Shown here: piece by piece, positions 13,634 to 19,700 of the stretch | Layout: each line of letters opens with the position of its first letter | Numbering within the stretch: position 1 is the first letter of the stretch | From: a virus | Direction: 5' to 3' (one strand) | Length of the DNA stretch: 28,233 nucleotides | IMG/VR virus record: IMGVR_UViG_3300044641_005744 | Span: 1-28,233 of that record | Notes under the pieces: model-generated | What the model was told of the DNA's origin: nothing | The model's input: the letters and a program-made list of their open reading frames with translations, nothing else | The model's database searches: none | Position numbers and translations under genes: made by a program

Positions 13634-14553
13634 TGTGGATCATCAGCAACGCCTTAATGAACTCGCTCTCTTCGCTGGCGCAGGCGGGGGAATCCTCGGA
13701 GGACATCTGCTCGGATGGCGCACCGTCTGCGCCGTTGAGCGAGAGCCATACGCCGCAAGCATTCTTGTTCAGCGACAGAACGACGGCCTACTCCCGCCTT
13801 TCCCGATTTGGGATGACGTTTGCACATTTGACGGCCGACCGTGGCGAGGAATTGTTGATGTCGTATCTGGAGGGTTTCCCTGTCAGGACATCAGCGCAGC
13901 AGGACGAGGAGCTGGCATCGATGGCGCACGTTCTGGACTCTGGGTGGAGATGGCACGGATCATTCGTGAAGTACGACCCAGATACGTGTTCGTGGAGAAC
14001 TCCCCAATGCTCACTGCTCGAGGACTCGGACGAGTTCTCGCAGACCTGGCCGAGATGGGGTTTGATGCGCGATGGGGAGTGCTTGGAGCAGTTGACGCCG
14101 GCGCTCCGCATAGACGAGACAGAATTTGGATTGTGGCCAACTCCGACGGTGTGCGGGAACTACAACAGGAAGGGGGCATCGGCGACGAGCGGCGATGGTC
14201 TGGCGACGGCGGTGCGGATGTGGCCGACGCCGATGGCGCGCGATTGGAAGGACAGCGCGAAATCTGGCAATCGCAAGTCGCCGAACCTTGGAGCAGAGGT
14301 GCACTGGCCGACGCCGCGCACGAAAGGCATGTGCGGAGGATCGGGAGCATGGCAGCAGCTGAAGGAATCGACGACGATCGAAGAGGCGCGAATGATGGGA
14401 GCCGGCAATGGTGGGCAGCTGAACCCTACGTGGGTAGAGTGGCTCATGGGGTGGCCGCTCGAGTGGACAGACTTAAGGCCATTGGCAACGGACAAGTTCC
14501 GGCAGTGGCAGCACTCGCATGGCGCATACTCGGAGGTGAATGATGCAGACTAA
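13633..14553 (+). CDS. WPTP-motif protein overlapping the methyltransferase (same strand, +1 frame)
   Basis: A 306-residue open frame on the same strand and over the same DNA as the cytosine methyltransferase, starting at GTG 13633 just two bases before its GTG. The translation is not random. It has SRFGMTFAHL, KYDPDTCSWRTPQ, FSQTWPRWGLMRDGEC, LWPTPTVCGNYN, MWPTPMARDWKDS, HWPTPRTKG and LNPTWVEWLMGWPLEWTDLR. I recognise this pattern (SW-T-Q, TWPR-G-M-G, repeated WPTP, NP-WVEWLMG) from uncharacterised phage proteins. GGAGGG at 13621-13626 serves both starts. Either it is a genuine overprinted gene, or the pattern is a frame shadow that recurs because the methyltransferase is conserved. No enzymatic motif is recognised. 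Confidence 0.5.
   Translation: MWIISNALMNSLSSLAQAGESSEDICSDGAPSAPLSESHTPQAFLFSDRTTAYSRLSRFGMTFAHLTADRGEELLMSYLEGFPVRTSAQQDEELASMAHVLDSGWRWHGSFVKYDPDTCSWRTPQCSLLEDSDEFSQTWPRWGLMRDGECLEQLTPALRIDETEFGLWPTPTVCGNYNRKGASATSGDGLATAVRMWPTPMARDWKDSAKSGNRKSPNLGAEVHWPTPRTKGMCGGSGAWQQLKESTTIEEARMMGAGNGGQLNPTWVEWLMGWPLEWTDLRPLATDKFRQWQHSHGAYSEVNDAD
13635..14543 (+). CDS. DNA cytosine-C5 methyltransferase
   Basis: A 302-residue enzyme transferring methyl from SAM to carbon 5 of cytosine. All core motifs are visible: motif I LFAGAGGG (residues 12-19), motif IV GGFPCQDIS with catalytic Cys83, motif VI ENSP at about residue 121, motif VIII PHRRDRIWIV, a variable target-recognition region rich in ADADGARLEG, and motifs IX-X VDRLKAIGNGQVPAVAALAW. 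It starts at GTG 13635, two bases after the GTG of the overlapping frame. In my hand count of the first 61 codons, 26 end in A or T, against 15 of 62 in the preceding gene, as if third positions are constrained. It may protect phage DNA or supply 5-methylcytosine for further modification (see the TAGT gene). Confidence 0.9.
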   Translation: MDHQQRLNELALFAGAGGGILGGHLLGWRTVCAVEREPYAASILVQRQNDGLLPPFPIWDDVCTFDGRPWRGIVDVVSGGFPCQDISAAGRGAGIDGARSGLWVEMARIIREVRPRYVFVENSPMLTARGLGRVLADLAEMGFDARWGVLGAVDAGAPHRRDRIWIVANSDGVRELQQEGGIGDERRWSGDGGADVADADGARLEGQREIWQSQVAEPWSRGALADAAHERHVRRIGSMAAAEGIDDDRRGANDGSRQWWAAEPYVGRVAHGVAARVDRLKAIGNGQVPAVAALAWRILGGE

Positions 14554-14716
14554 CGAAAACCTCCAGCGCGACAACGACGAGCGCGCGGCGCAGGAGTCCG
14601 CCGAAATCAAGCGCGTGATGCTCCAGCGCCTCCAGCGTATCCTCGAACGTGAACAGGCCGAAGGGCGCATGATCGGCAAGACCGTGCAGGATCTGCTGCG
14701 AGGGCAACATGACTAA
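14543..14716 (+). CDS. 57-aa helical protein
   Basis: ATG 14543 (or ATG 14540, in frame) follows GGAGG by six bases and overlaps the methyltransferase stop. The 57 residues are an almost continuous charged helix (MQTNENLQRDNDERAAQESA, then LQRLQRILEREQAEGRMIGK). The stop overlaps the next gene by eight bases. No family recognised; a dimeric coiled-coil accessory protein is plausible. Confidence 0.6.
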   Translation: MQTNENLQRDNDERAAQESAEIKRVMLQRLQRILEREQAEGRMIGKTVQDLLRGQHD

Positions 14717-14936
14717 CAAGAAGATCTTGTCGGCGCGTGGGGAGTTTCACACGATGCTCGACATCGCACGGGCAAACGCGGCGTCTTACGGCTGCGTATC
14801 GTCCATCGACGGCGCAGCAGGCGCGGCAGTCATCATGTGGCGATTGGGATTGATCACCAGCGCATCGTTTGATCGTGTGCTGTCGCTGCTCAAGGCGTAT
14901 CGGGCGCGAACTGAACCCCCAGAGTGGTATTGCTAG
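14709..14936 (+). CDS. Hypothetical protein (75 aa)
   Basis: MTNKKILSARGEFHTMLDIA begins a mainly helical 75-residue protein ending RTEPPEWYC. It overlaps the previous gene by eight bases, with GAGG five bases before its ATG. No family recognised. A 13-bp hairpin terminator candidate follows 31 bases after its stop, making it the last gene of this segment. Confidence 0.6.
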   Translation: MTNKKILSARGEFHTMLDIARANAASYGCVSSIDGAAGAAVIMWRLGLITSASFDRVLSLLKAYRARTEPPEWYC

Positions 14937-14967
14937 AATAGCGCAAACGGCATCCGTTCTCACGCCA

Positions 14968-15000
14968 ACACACGCCCAGCATCGCACGCTGGGCGTGTGT
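14968..15000 (+). terminator. 13-bp perfect hairpin
   Basis: ACACACGCCCAGC pairs perfectly with GCTGGGCGTGTGT around the loop ATCGCAC, followed by cgtttccc. It lies between the 75-aa gene and the HTH/zinc-ribbon array gene. The stem is very stable, but the U-run is short, so partial termination is likely. Confidence 0.65.
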
Positions 15001-15052
15001 CGTTTCCCGCGATACAATCGGCGGCAACGTTTAGATAACCACAATTACCACA

Positions 15053-15997
15053 ATGGGAAAATTCATCTACACAGAAAACGACTTCGTGCGATTCCGCGCT
15101 CTGGCCGACGAGTGCGACTACGAGCTAAAGACCATCGCCCGTCGCCTCGGCATGCCGATCAAAACGGCGCAGTATCTGTCCTCCCGCCGAAACGCATTCG
15201 CCCCGCCCGGCAAGCGCCTGTGGGATCTGATGGTCGAGCGTAAACGACAGCGACAGCGCGAGACGATCATCAAGCACAACGGCGACATTCGCGCGGCGGC
15301 GGCCGAACTGCACATCTGCTCTCAGTCGCTGTATCACTACGGGCGCAGGATGGGCATGACGGCCGATGTCCGGCGCGAATACACCAAGCCTCGGCGCTGC
15401 GCGATCTGCTTCCAAAATTTCCACACCACCAGTCACAACCGCAAAGCATGTTCCGAGGAATGCCGGCGCATCATGACGAACCGGTCGAACATGCGCAAAT
15501 ATCGACAGCGCATGCGGAAGGCCGGGCGCGAGGTCGAGCCGGTGGATCGTGACTACCTCGAGTTCCAGGTCAAGAACGCGCTGTGGAAGACGTTCGGGCG
15601 CGTCTACCTCGCAGCGAAAATCCTCGGCAAAGGCGAATCAGCAATCTGGCGCGCGATCAAAAACTGGGGCTTGCAGGATTACTACCAGAAATGCCGCGCA
15701 TCCATGTACGACCCGGAGCGCCTGCGAGAGATCCTCGAAGACGCGAACTACGACATGCGCGCGGCGGAGCGTGCGATGGGCTGGTATCGCGGGAAAATCA
15801 CGCGACTGTGCAAGTTGGCCGGCGCTTCGCATCTCGTCAGCATCGCCGTCTGTAAGCACTGCGGGAAGCAGGCGAAACGGCCGGAACGCGGCGGACACAC
15901 GGACTATTGCTCGAAGGAGTGCCGCCTAAAGGCACGCAAGCAGCGCATCAAACAAGCAGCGAAGGAGAATTCATGTTCCAGAAAATCACAATCGTAG
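15053..15997 (+). CDS. Multi-HTH, double zinc-ribbon DNA-binding protein
   Basis: A 314-residue protein built from two copies of [HTH-HTH-zinc ribbon]. HTH segments are near residues 10-45 (LKTIARRLGMPIKTAQYLSS), 70-100 (HNGDIRAAAAELHICSQSLY), 170-195 (FGRVYLAAKILGKGESAIWR) and 215-250 (ANYDMRAAERAMGWYRGKIT). Zinc clusters are C116-C119...C133-C137 and C267-C270...C286-C290. The single-module relative is the 82-aa protein at 5228. No catalytic motif is seen, so it is likely a sequence-specific binder, perhaps a late regulator or replication factor. It follows a strong hairpin. Its last 25 bases overlap the ssb start, whose AAGGAG lies within it. Confidence 0.65.
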   Translation: MGKFIYTENDFVRFRALADECDYELKTIARRLGMPIKTAQYLSSRRNAFAPPGKRLWDLMVERKRQRQRETIIKHNGDIRAAAAELHICSQSLYHYGRRMGMTADVRREYTKPRRCAICFQNFHTTSHNRKACSEECRRIMTNRSNMRKYRQRMRKAGREVEPVDRDYLEFQVKNALWKTFGRVYLAAKILGKGESAIWRAIKNWGLQDYYQKCRASMYDPERLREILEDANYDMRAAERAMGWYRGKITRLCKLAGASHLVSIAVCKHCGKQAKRPERGGHTDYCSKECRLKARKQRIKQAAKENSCSRKSQS

Positions 15998-16353
15998 GAC
16001 GTCTCGGCCGCGATCCGGAGTCCTCAAAAACTCAAGCCGGCGCTGACGTGTGCTCGTTCAGCATCGCCTCGGATCGCGGATACACCGACCGCAGCGGCGC
16101 GCGCCAGAAGGAGACGACGTGGTTCCGCGTGAACGTCTACGACGGGCAGGCCGGAATTGCCGCGAAATACCTGCGCAAGGGGAAACTCGTGCTCGTCGAG
16201 GGACGCTTGCGCGTTGATCCGCAGACCGGCGGGCCGCGCGTCTATCAGAAAAAAGACGGCACGCACGGCTCGTCGTTTGAAATCGACTGCCTGCTCATGC
16301 GGATGCTGTCGCCGGCCGAAGGCGTGCAGGAGCCGGAAGACGTGCCGTTCTAA
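15973..16353 (+). CDS. ssb: Single-stranded DNA-binding protein
   Basis: A 126-residue SSB with one OB fold: MFQKITIVGRLGRDPESSKT, then FSIASDRGYTDRSG, TTWFRVNVYDGQAGIAAKYL and RKGKLVLVEGRLRVDPQTGG. The C-terminus is EPEDVPF, the acidic tip that recruits SSB partners. The linker is short. ATG 15973 is chosen because AAGGAG lies six bases upstream and the OB fold begins at once; a longer frame has no site. It coats single-stranded DNA at phage forks and probably interacts with the Bet annealase. Confidence 0.93.
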   Translation: MFQKITIVGRLGRDPESSKTQAGADVCSFSIASDRGYTDRSGARQKETTWFRVNVYDGQAGIAAKYLRKGKLVLVEGRLRVDPQTGGPRVYQKKDGTHGSSFEIDCLLMRMLSPAEGVQEPEDVPF

Positions 16354-16682
16354 TGCATCGCATCTACGCGCGAGTGGACACGATCAACGGCGGGATCGTG
16401 TTCGCGCATGCCGAGGTTGGAGGACGCGTCGTGTTCTCGGGGTACGCCGCGTCGTCGGTGAGGTTTGAGGCCGGCGTCTCAATGCCAGACGCACCGCTTC
16501 ATCTGCGCTCCGTCACCTGCGAGGTCGGCAAGCGGCTCTACAAAGCGATCGACGAATGCAAGGGCGACGTGCTGGCACTGCACTCCGCAGCGCGCAAGAT
16601 CATCGCGTCCTACGAGGACCTGTTCACGATCCGCATCGTCGTCCTGCTGGAGATGAAGGTGACCAATGCCGCGGAGGAGTAA
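16353..16682 (+). CDS. Hypothetical protein (109 aa)
   Basis: The start overlaps the ssb stop as TAATG. The N-terminal half is beta-rich (IYARVDTINGGIVFAHAEVG, then GRVVFSGYAASSVRFEAGV), the C-terminal half helical (VGKRLYKAIDECKGDVLALH). No family recognised. It overlaps the VRR-NUC gene by 17 bases, so it belongs to the same operon of DNA-metabolism genes. Confidence 0.6.
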   Translation: MHRIYARVDTINGGIVFAHAEVGGRVVFSGYAASSVRFEAGVSMPDAPLHLRSVTCEVGKRLYKAIDECKGDVLALHSAARKIIASYEDLFTIRIVVLLEMKVTNAAEE

Positions 16683-17016
16683 CGTCACCGAGCGCAACGT
16701 GCAGGACGCGATCGTCGAGCGCCTGCGCGTGCACGGATGGATGGTGCGCGAACTGTCGCAGTCGCAGGCCGTGCGCGGGGAGTTAGTCGGCGTGCCCGAC
16801 ATCATCGCGTGGAAGACGGGCGTGACGCTCCTGGTGGAGTGCAAACGCCCGGGGGGACGAGTGCGCCCTTCGCAGCTGGCATTCGAGCAGGAGATCAGGC
16901 CACACGAGGCAACGACGCTCCGTTACATCCGCACGTCGGATGTGGATATCTTTGCCGACTGGCTCATCGACATTGAGGACAAGGCCGGCATCACGACCGT
17001 GCGGGAGGCGCGATGA
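16666..17016 (+). CDS. VRR-NUC domain nuclease
   Basis: A 116-residue single-domain PD-(D/E)XK nuclease. The core is GWMVRELSQSQAVRG, then GVPDIIAWKTGVTLLVECKR with the catalytic PD and E-x-K, then PGGRVRPSQLAFEQEIR, the VRR-NUC hallmark. Such stand-alone phage domains may act as junction resolvases or structure-specific nucleases. It overlaps the preceding gene and is overlapped by the next one by four bases. With no lambda-type exonuclease in view, this is the only recombination nuclease candidate to pair with Bet. Confidence 0.85.
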   Translation: MPRRSNVTERNVQDAIVERLRVHGWMVRELSQSQAVRGELVGVPDIIAWKTGVTLLVECKRPGGRVRPSQLAFEQEIRPHEATTLRYIRTSDVDIFADWLIDIEDKAGITTVREAR

Positions 17017-17372
17017 TCGCCAACAAGCACCAGCGCGACGTGATGAGCCGATGGCAGCGCGACATTGAAGACTACGATCGGCGCGAACGTGAGCGCCTGC
17101 CACTCAAGGGCAACGAGCCGACATGGGACGGGTGGATGCGCTTCCATCACCTGCCGATGATGGCCATGATCGCATTCCAGAAAGCGCGCGACTTCCCGGA
17201 GGCGTATCGACTGCTAGAAGAAGAGCGCGCTCTTGCCGTGCGGAAATACAACGCGCATTGGCAGGGCGATCAATGGATGATGCGCTCATCGGAGCACGAC
17301 TGCCACCTGGCGGCCTCGCTCATGCAGCAGCTTGAGCGATGCGCGGAAAACGAAACAAGCCCCGCCGAATGA
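17013..17372 (+). CDS. Hypothetical protein (119 aa)
   Basis: GGAGG five bases before an ATG that overlaps the VRR-NUC stop. The protein is helical and charged (DVMSRWQRDIEDYDRRERER), with a central HHLPMMAMIAFQKARDF and a C-terminal HDCHLAASLMQQLERC. No family recognised. It is the last gene of the rightward replication block; its stop codon lies in the loop of a terminator hairpin. Confidence 0.6.
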   Translation: MIANKHQRDVMSRWQRDIEDYDRRERERLPLKGNEPTWDGWMRFHHLPMMAMIAFQKARDFPEAYRLLEEERALAVRKYNAHWQGDQWMMRSSEHDCHLAASLMQQLERCAENETSPAE

Positions 17373-17381
17373 CGGGGCTTG
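17356..17381. terminator. Bidirectional terminator between convergent genes
   Basis: CAAGCCCCG pairs with CGGGGCTTG (9 bp) around an 8-base loop that contains the TGA of the preceding gene. It separates the rightward replication block from the leftward orphan block. Runs of T are short on both sides. Confidence 0.65.
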
Positions 17382-17395
17382 CTGCTGCGCACGGC

Positions 17396-17884
17396 CTACG
17401 CGATCAGCGCGGCGCGGAATGAATCGGCGTCGATGAGCTGGCCGTTGCGCACACGATGCGCCGACCACGTGATGCCGTGGTGCTCGCCGCGATCTTTCCC
17501 ATCGGCGAACTGCCCGACGATGTCCTCGATGAGGATGTGCGACAGCCCTTCCTCGACACCCAGCAATCGGCCGGACTCGTCGATGCCGATGACGACCGGC
17601 TGGAAGTGCGGCGACGTGCGCAGGACGAGCAGCGTTTCGATGTCGCGCACCTCCCACGTCCACAGTTCGGTCTCGGTGCCGACCGGCACGTCGATGTTGC
17701 CGGCCGTGTATTCCGCTTCCTCGTGAAGGGCAAGGATGTGCTCCCACCAGAAATGGGGCGGGAGCGTGTCTGCGAATCGGCCGTTCACGACGATCCTGCT
17801 CATCGTGGATCGGTCGGACGCGCGCTCGGTGTGGATGGCGGACGCGAATGCCCAGCCGTTGCGGATTGTGTCAGTGTTGATCAT
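17396..17884 (-). CDS. Hypothetical leftward protein (162 aa)
   Basis: No family recognised. AGGAGACAC precedes the ATG. The protein has AFASAIHTERASDRSTMSRI, HFWWEHILALHEEAEYTAG and ELWTWEVRDIETLLVL; the last part loosely matches the AG-x3-G...W-x-W segment of proteins at 17930, 18892 and 19349. It is the last gene of the leftward block and is preceded by a conserved-core hairpin. Confidence 0.6.
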   Translation of the reverse strand: MINTDTIRNGWAFASAIHTERASDRSTMSRIVVNGRFADTLPPHFWWEHILALHEEAEYTAGNIDVPVGTETELWTWEVRDIETLLVLRTSPHFQPVVIGIDESGRLLGVEEGLSHILIEDIVGQFADGKDRGEHHGITWSAHRVRNGQLIDADSFRAALIA

Positions 17885-17895
17885 GTGTCTCCTGT

Positions 17896-17920
17896 GGTCG
17901 GGCGTCGCACTCGCCCGGCC
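17896..17920 (-). repeat. Conserved-loop hairpin, copy 2
   Basis: Minus strand GGCCGGGCG and CGCCCGACC form nine positions with one A-C mismatch, around AGTGCGA. It starts nine bases after the TAG of the 164-aa gene and ends 11 bases before the next ATG. Confidence 0.8.
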
Positions 17921-17929
17921 ATATATTTT

Positions 17930-18424
17930 CTAAGCCGAGAAACGGCGTTTCTTTTCAGAAAGGGTTTTTGTGATCTCGCTGCACACGTTACTGATGCGCT
18001 TGCCGGATGCGCTGGTCATGCGCCCTTCCCATTCTGCGTGCCACCTGCCATGCAGTGCGTGGCGCATCGTCTGCACGGCTGATTCAATATCAGCCATGCA
18101 GTTCGCAGCACGCGCGGCCAAGAGCGCAGTCATTGTCCATCTGCATACTGCGTGCCGCAGCCACGCAGCGGCGCTGATCTGATGGTAATCCGCGTTCCAC
18201 GTCCATTCCACCGTGCTTGCTATCAAGCTGCCGTTTTCGCGGCCTGCCAGGATTGCGTTCTCGATCTGCTTCCACGCGGCGTCTTCGGAGCCGTCGGATG
18301 CGCACAGGCAATCCATCGGGCCGGTATCCCATCTCTTCGCTGCAACATCCCAAGCGCGGAAGATCAAGAAGTCGTGCGTTGGAGAAATGAGTGTCACTCC
18401 GATTGTCTTGTAGTTCGTGATCAT
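17930..18424 (-). CDS. Hypothetical leftward protein (164 aa)
   Basis: No known family. Beta-rich N-terminus (TIGVTLISPTHDFLIFRAWD), then AWKQIENAILAGRENGSLIA and EWTWNADYHQI, and a helical C-terminal half with RHALHGRWHAEWEGR. The middle segment recurs in neighbouring orphans, suggesting paralogy. GGAG lies eight bases before the ATG, and a conserved-core hairpin stands on both sides of the gene. Confidence 0.6.
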   Translation of the reverse strand: MITNYKTIGVTLISPTHDFLIFRAWDVAAKRWDTGPMDCLCASDGSEDAAWKQIENAILAGRENGSLIASTVEWTWNADYHQISAAAWLRHAVCRWTMTALLAARAANCMADIESAVQTMRHALHGRWHAEWEGRMTSASGKRISNVCSEITKTLSEKKRRFSA

Positions 18425-18442
18425 TGTGTGTTCTCCTGAATA

Positions 18443-18465
18443 GCTGAGCGTCGCACTCGCTCAGC
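18443..18465 (-). repeat. Conserved-loop hairpin, copy 3
   Basis: GCTGAGCG and CGCTCAGC form a perfect 8-bp stem around AGTGCGA on the minus strand, eight bases after the TAA of the 87-aa gene and 18 bases before the next ATG. Confidence 0.85.
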
Positions 18466-18473
18466 CTGTATTT

Positions 18474-18737
18474 TTAATAAACCAAGCGATCAGCCTGAGT
18501 GATTGTCCACGGGCAGGGAGCCGTCCCCATCGCATCATCTGCAGCGTTGCGCAGCCGCCGCGCATCTTCTAGCTCGATGTCCAAGTTCTCGCGGTGAGCC
18601 TTGAGAAGTTTTTGAATCATGACGTAGCGGTCACGGGCGATCTTCGTGCTGCGCGTGGTGCTCAAGTTGTTGATAAGGCGTTCAAACGTTTCGATGAGGC
18701 GGATCTGCTGTTCTTGCTGCGAGTAAGTCTTGTCCAT
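18474..18737 (-). CDS. Hypothetical helical protein (87 aa)
   Basis: ATG 18737 follows AGGAG by nine bases. The protein is a long helix (DKTYSQQEQQIRLIETFERL, then RDRYVMIQKLLKAHRENLDI) with a short C-terminal segment (CPWTITQADRLVY). It is the first gene behind one of the two duplicated 41-bp promoters. Function unknown. Confidence 0.65.
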   Translation of the reverse strand: MDKTYSQQEQQIRLIETFERLINNLSTTRSTKIARDRYVMIQKLLKAHRENLDIELEDARRLRNAADDAMGTAPCPWTITQADRLVY

Positions 18738-18779
18738 GTTTTGATTCTCCTGATCAATCACTGCGCTTTGTTACTCAGT

Positions 18780-18820
18780 GATGGGCAGAGTATAGCACAC
18801 ATGCTACGCCGTGTAAAGTG
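18780..18820 (-). promoter_or_regulatory. Leftward promoter, duplicated 41-bp copy A
   Basis: Minus strand TTTACA (18812-18817), 17-base spacer, TATACT (18789-18794) with TG one base before the -10. It drives the 87-aa gene and those downstream. The 41 bases are identical to 19701-19741 except for one base in the spacer. Confidence 0.85.
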
Positions 18821-18862
18821 GGCTACAGCATCAATCTGCATCAGTGCCCGAACTACGGGCAG

Positions 18863-18885
18863 ACGCTGCGTCGCACTCGCAACGT
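18863..18885 (-). repeat. Conserved-loop hairpin, copy 4
   Basis: Minus strand ACGTTGCG and CGCAGCGT pair over 8 bp with one G-U wobble around AGTGCGA, six bases after the TAG of the 132-aa gene. Unlike the others, a promoter rather than a ribosome binding site follows, so the element tracks the end of a gene, not the start of the next. Confidence 0.8.
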
Positions 18886-18891
18886 TTTGGA

Positions 18892-19290
18892 CTAAGCTGC
18901 GCGCCAGCTATAGGTGCGCTCGCCGGCCTCGACCTCGCCGGCCGTCTCGCCTGCGCGGATAGCCGTTCGAATGGCTGCGTAGATTTCGTCGTCGGTGTCG
19001 GCGTCGCTGCTGAGCTGCGCTCCGTCTTGCCAGCCCTGCGTGCTGCTGTAGGCCGCGTCCGTCGCCCACACGCCGTCCTCGGCGATGCTGATGCGGGTGA
19101 TGGTGCCGTAATTGACGCCGGCGTCGATGTCGGCCTGCTCAGCGCCGAACATGTTGATCATCATCGCCACCAGCGCGTCCTCGTTCATCGTGTCGAACTG
19201 TTCGCGGCTGATGATGCCGTCGGCGTCGGCGTATTCCGTCCACAGGGCGTAGCTGTTGGCGATCTGGCTGTAGGTGTAGGTCGTGTTCAT
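18892..19290 (-). CDS. Hypothetical acidic protein (132 aa)
   Basis: An acidic 132-residue protein: YSQIANSYALWTEYADADGI, FDTMNEDALVAMMINMFGAE, and a C-terminal AIRTAIRAGETAGEVEAGER ending in TYSWRAA. The last part matches the shared AG-x3-G...W segment of neighbouring orphans. The 22-nt leader up to the ATG (ggagacctaacagac) is identical to that of the next gene upstream, another sign of duplication. Function unknown. Confidence 0.6.
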   Translation of the reverse strand: MNTTYTYSQIANSYALWTEYADADGIISREQFDTMNEDALVAMMINMFGAEQADIDAGVNYGTITRISIAEDGVWATDAAYSSTQGWQDGAQLSSDADTDDEIYAAIRTAIRAGETAGEVEAGERTYSWRAA

Positions 19291-19314
19291 GTCTGTTAGG
19301 TCTCCTGTGAATGC

Positions 19315-19339
19315 GGCTGAGCGTCGCACTCGCCCAGCC
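19315..19339 (-). repeat. Conserved-loop hairpin, copy 5
   Basis: Minus strand GGCTGGGCG and CGCTCAGCC pair over 9 bp with one G-U wobble around AGTGCGA, nine bases after the TAG of the 106-aa gene and 24 bases before the next ATG. Confidence 0.85.
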
Positions 19340-19348
19340 TGTTGTTGT

Positions 19349-19669
19349 CTAGTAGTTCGTCAAGCGAAGGCGCGCTTCCATGCGTTCGCGGCTGGTTGCG
19401 CGCCTCGGCGCACCGATCAGCGTGCCATCCGTAGCAACTCCGTAGGTCACTCCGAGATGCCCCTTCTCGCGCTTGATCTCTGCGATCTCGACCGCGCGCC
19501 AGTTCCAGACGTTCGCGCCGGCGATGCTCTTGCCACTCTTCTGCCCGGCCGCGACTGCTTCGGCGATGTCCTGCCAATTAGCGAATCCGACGAAGCAACC
19601 GTCGATCATCAGCGCGGTCATGGTGTCGCGGGTGTCGTTGGCGTTCGTCAGGATGATTCCGGTGTTCAT
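19349..19669 (-). CDS. Hypothetical protein (106 aa)
   Basis: No known family. MNTGIILTNANDTRDTMTAL, then a hydrophobic IDGCFVGFANWQDIAEAVAA, GQKSGKSIAGANVWNWRAVE and a basic C-terminus. The AG-x3-G...W-N-W segment is shared with the proteins at 17930 and 18892. It lies directly behind the second copy of the 41-bp promoter, whose TATACT box is about 40 bases upstream of the ATG. Confidence 0.6.
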   Translation of the reverse strand: MNTGIILTNANDTRDTMTALMIDGCFVGFANWQDIAEAVAAGQKSGKSIAGANVWNWRAVEIAEIKREKGHLGVTYGVATDGTLIGAPRRATSRERMEARLRLTNY

Positions 19670-19700
19670 GTCTGTTAGGTCTCCTTTATTCGCTGCACTT

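Noticed and set aside
15110-15123. Another copy of the CGAGTGCGAC word inside the HTH/zinc gene (also near 22360 in the endolysin)
   Set aside because: The word is coding (DECDY or NECDW), has no flanking complementary stem and is on the plus strand, so it is not a member of the hairpin family.
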